Source of the DNA: Firmicutes bacterium UBA4882
GTDB lineage: Bacteria > Bacillota > UBA4882
Length of the DNA stretch: 8,331 nucleotides
Assembly (NCBI GenBank): GCA_002399265.1
Contig: DHDG01000028.1
Location: 62,525 to 70,855 of the forward strand
Direction: 5' to 3'
The notes beneath the pieces are model-generated. The model searched no databases and had not been told where the DNA came from. It was given only the letters and a program-made list of their open reading frames with translations. The stretch's first letter is position 1. Each line of letters starts with the position of its first letter. Positions 6,313-8,331 of this stretch are shown here, one piece after another. The translations under genes were made by a program, and so were the position numbers.

Positions 6313-7140
6313 TTGGAGCTTTGGTTTACAGAAAAACAGACCGCCAATCTTGGACTGGATTTGCGGATTAAAGAGACGTTGCATGAAGAGCAAACACCTT
6401 TCCAGCACTTGGCGGTTTTGGACACTCTTCAGTATGGGCGCATGCTGATTTTGGATGGCATGGTGCAGACTACCATTGGGGACGAGTTTGTTTATCATGA
6501 GATGATTTCCCAGGTTGCCCTGCATACCCATCCATGTCCGAAAAAGGTCTTGGTAATCGGTGGCGGAGACGGCGGATCAATCCGCGAGATTCTCAAACAT
6601 GATACTGTTGAACAGGCAACACTGGTGGAAATCGATGAACGCGTGGTCGCGGCCTCCCGCAAGTGGCTGCCCGAAATCAGTATCGGTTTGCAGGATCCGC
6701 GCTGCCAAGTAGTCATTGACGACGGCATCAAATATGTGGCTGCTCACAAGAACAGCTACGATGTGATTCTGGTCGACTCAACGGAACCGGTCGGCGCAGC
6801 ACTAGGCTTGTTTGCAAAGCCGTTCTACCAGTCCATCTATGAAGCCCTTACCGATGATGGTATTATGGTTGCCCAAACCGAGTCGCCTTTTGTAAACCGG
6901 GATCTGATTCATTCGGTCTTTGCTGATGTCAGCGCCGTTTTTCCAATAGCCCGCCTTTATCTGGCGAATGTACCGACTTATCCGAGCGGGCTGTGGAGCT
7001 TTACACTGGGATCTAAAAAACACGACCCCTTAAAGGTTGATCTGAATAGCATGAAACGTTTGCCGATGCGCTATTATCGCCCCGAGGTGCATCATGGCTG
7101 CTTTGCGCTACCAGAATTTGTTGCCGAACTGACCAAATAA
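6313..7140 (+). CDS. speE: Spermidine synthase (polyamine aminopropyltransferase)
   Basis: SpeE transfers the aminopropyl group of decarboxylated S-adenosylmethionine to putrescine, giving spermidine and methylthioadenosine in the cytoplasm. The 275 residues equal the Bacillus enzyme's length and match it along the whole chain. The N-terminal beta domain has MELWFTEKQT and LDGMVQTTIGDEFVYHEM (48-64). The Rossmann part has VIGGGDGGSIREILKH (81-96), VEID (105-108), DDG (136-138) and VDSTEPVG (154-161) with the catalytic Asp155. PTYPSGLWSFTLGSKK (221-236) and YYRPEVHHGCFALPEFV near the end are also typical. It sits between the agmatine-producing decarboxylase and agmatinase, so its putrescine would come from agmatine. 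The donor-producing SpeD is not in the window. Confidence 0.96.
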   Translation: MELWFTEKQTANLGLDLRIKETLHEEQTPFQHLAVLDTLQYGRMLILDGMVQTTIGDEFVYHEMISQVALHTHPCPKKVLVIGGGDGGSIREILKHDTVEQATLVEIDERVVAASRKWLPEISIGLQDPRCQVVIDDGIKYVAAHKNSYDVILVDSTEPVGAALGLFAKPFYQSIYEALTDDGIMVAQTESPFVNRDLIHSVFADVSAVFPIARLYLANVPTYPSGLWSFTLGSKKHDPLKVDLNSMKRLPMRYYRPEVHHGCFALPEFVAELTK

Positions 7141-7160
7141 CTGTGGAGACTAGCGAGTAG

Positions 7161-7185
7161 CCGGCTGATTTGCTGAATCAGTCGG
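7161..7185 (+). promoter_or_regulatory. Hairpin in the speE-speB gap (weak terminator or processing/attenuation element)
   Basis: CCGGCTGATT (7161-7170) pairs with AATCAGTCGG (7176-7185) over ten base pairs with one G-U and a five-base loop TGCTG. It begins 21 bases after the speE stop. The downstream TTATGTGTTGTTT is only moderately T-rich, so it may terminate partially, protect the upstream message, or separate speE from speB expression. The remaining gap, to 7289, holds no recognisable gene or promoter. Confidence 0.55.
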
Positions 7186-7289
7186 TTATGTGTTGTTTGG
7201 CAATCGACATACTGGTAGGTAACAGCAGTGCAAGTGAGAACGCAGGACGTAGGCATCAGGTAAAGGCGAAGGGAGCAAAGAGAACTTCG

Positions 7290-8156
7290 ATGTTTGACTG
7301 GAAAGACATAGCCGACCGCAAGAGCCGTTTTATGGATTCTATAGATGATTATACGGCGGCGTCGGCTGTTATTATTGGGGCACCTATGGATTTTACGGCA
7401 TCTTTTCGTCCCGGTTCGCGCGGCGGACCGCAGTCGATCCGTGAAGCTTCTTATGGGCTGGAATGGTATAGTCCTGCTCTGGATAGGGATCTGCATGAGA
7501 TTTCTTTTGTTGATTTAGGCGATTTGGTGTTGCCAATCGGTAATGTCAGCGGTAGCCTGGAATTGATCCGCAAGGCCTGCAACAGGATTTTGGGCGACAA
7601 CAAAATGCCTTTCCTGCTTGGCGGGGAGCATCTGGTTAGTCTGCCCGCGATTGAGGCGGCTGCCGAGCGTTACAACGATCCCGTACTGCTGCATTTTGAC
7701 GCACATACGGACCTGCGTACCGAATTTTTTGGCGAGGCGCTTTCGCATGCCAACGTAATTCGCTTGGCCCTTGAGCGCGGATTTGTTTCCGATGTGCACC
7801 AGTTTGGCATTAGATCGGGGGACAAGCCCGAATTCGAATATGCCCGTGAACACACCCACTTGCATTCCGACGTGATTGAGCCATTTGAGCGGCTGCTGCC
7901 GTCGTTGGGCAATAAGCCGGTCTATGTTACCGTTGACATCGATGTTCTGGATCCAGCCTTTGCACCTGGGACTGGTACTCCCGAACCGGGTGGCATTTCT
8001 TCTGGCGAGCTGCTGAAAGTGATCCGGAAACTGCGCGGCTTAAATGTTGTCGGATTTGATTTGGTCGAAATTGCCCCGGTATATGATCATTCCGAAGCAA
8101 CCTCACTGGTTGGCGCCAAAGTTCTGAGAGAAGCAATGCTGGCATTGGTGAAGTAG
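7290..8156 (+). CDS. speB: Agmatinase
   Basis: SpeB hydrolyses agmatine to putrescine and urea with a two-manganese centre (arginase/ureohydrolase family). From ATG 7290 the product has 288 residues, the normal size. All expected metal ligands are present: His114 in GGEHLVS, Asp137, His139 and Asp141 in DAHTD, and Asp216 and Asp218 in DIDVLDP. MDFTASFRPGSRGGP, the APGTGTPEPGG loop and DLVEIAPVYDHS also fit agmatinases of the Bacillus type. The frame is open upstream to TTG 7170, but those 40 residues resemble nothing in the family, so ATG 7290 is preferred. Its ribosome site is weak: AAGGGAG is 14 bases away. Together with PvlArgDC and SpeE it completes arginine to putrescine to spermidine. 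Confidence 0.95.
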   Translation: MFDWKDIADRKSRFMDSIDDYTAASAVIIGAPMDFTASFRPGSRGGPQSIREASYGLEWYSPALDRDLHEISFVDLGDLVLPIGNVSGSLELIRKACNRILGDNKMPFLLGGEHLVSLPAIEAAAERYNDPVLLHFDAHTDLRTEFFGEALSHANVIRLALERGFVSDVHQFGIRSGDKPEFEYAREHTHLHSDVIEPFERLLPSLGNKPVYVTVDIDVLDPAFAPGTGTPEPGGISSGELLKVIRKLRGLNVVGFDLVEIAPVYDHSEATSLVGAKVLREAMLALVK

Positions 8157-8187
8157 CGGATTAAACTTAAAAGCTTGAAATACGAAC

Positions 8188-8287
8188 GGAACTTTGGGGA
8201 CGGTTCTAAAAGTGCCAAATGTCAAAAAATGTAGAATGGCACTTTTAGAACCGTCCCCAAAGTTCCAGAACCGCCCCCAAAAGTTCC
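8188..8287. repeat. Long palindromic REP/MITE-like element with extra right half-arm
   Basis: Bases 8188-8217 and 8237-8266 are perfect 30-bp inverted arms around a 19-base loop. Each arm has an outer word GGAACTTT, the core GGGGACGGTTCT and an inner word AAAAGTGCCA. Directly after comes an imperfect copy of core plus outer word (8267-8287) that differs from 8247-8266 by one substitution and one extra A. The core is identical to that of the element at 1-64. It lies 31 bases after the speB stop and may act as a transcript end or stabiliser, though no T-run follows. No open reading frame lies in it. Confidence 0.9.
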
Positions 8288-8313
8288 ACACTAGGGAGGA
8301 AGTCAGATAAAAT
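8285..8313 (+). promoter_or_regulatory. Possible weak promoter at the right edge
   Basis: TCCACA (8285-8290) and TAAAAT (8308-8313) are spaced by 17 bases. The first box comes from the last bases of the repeat element. The downstream gene, if any, is outside the window, so this is tentative. Confidence 0.2.
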
Positions 8314-8331
8314 AGTAGAAAATTCAATAAG

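Noticed and set aside
7170..7289. Forty-residue N-terminal extension of SpeB from TTG 7170
   Set aside because: It begins inside the hairpin, has no ribosome site and matches nothing in agmatinases, whose N terminus fits ATG 7290.
8293..8299. AGGGAGG near the right edge as the ribosome site of a new gene
   Set aside because: No ATG, GTG or TTG follows at a usable distance within the window.

Overview
The window looks like chromosomal DNA of a Gram-negative-type (diderm) Firmicute, most likely a Negativicute of the Sporomusa/Pelosinus kind. This is an inference. It rests on strong AAGGAGG-type ribosome binding sites, frequent TTG starts, a spermidine synthase and agmatinase that resemble the Bacillus enzymes, and an acyltransferase plus heptosyltransferase-like pair normally tied to outer-membrane lipid or LPS metabolism. 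No rRNA, tRNA, CRISPR array or transposase gene was seen. All genes are on the + strand.

Left block (1-2441). A palindromic repeat (1-83) is followed by three tightly spaced genes: a DUF374-like lysophospholipid acyltransferase (151-798), a short ORF that is only the N-terminal third of a family 9 glycosyltransferase (795-1157), and an iron-containing alcohol dehydrogenase homologue (1266-2441). In the last, all four metal-ligand positions appear substituted, which makes it a probable pseudoenzyme and the most unusual protein here. The truncated glycosyltransferase also lacks the usual Gly-Asp near its N terminus. The block therefore looks partly degenerate or repurposed.

Middle block (2442-5740). 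A gene with its own likely promoter encodes an exported protein of about 1026 residues. It has a signal peptide and five tandem units of about 190 residues, each pairing an Ig-like domain with a fibronectin type III domain. A strong intrinsic terminator follows.

Right block (5741-8156). A consensus-like extended -10 promoter precedes a polyamine operon: pyruvoyl-dependent arginine decarboxylase (arginine to agmatine), SpeE spermidine synthase and SpeB agmatinase (agmatine to putrescine plus urea). Together they form an arginine-agmatine-putrescine-spermidine route, except that S-adenosylmethionine decarboxylase (SpeD) is not in the window. A hairpin lies in the 149-base speE-speB gap.

Right end (8157-8331). 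A second large palindrome (8188-8287) shares the 12-base core GGGGACGGTTCT with the left-end palindrome, but its flanking 'words' differ. Both copies carry an extra, imperfect or partial, repeat of the outer word on the right side. They look like members of one dispersed, modular REP/MITE-like family that brackets the window.
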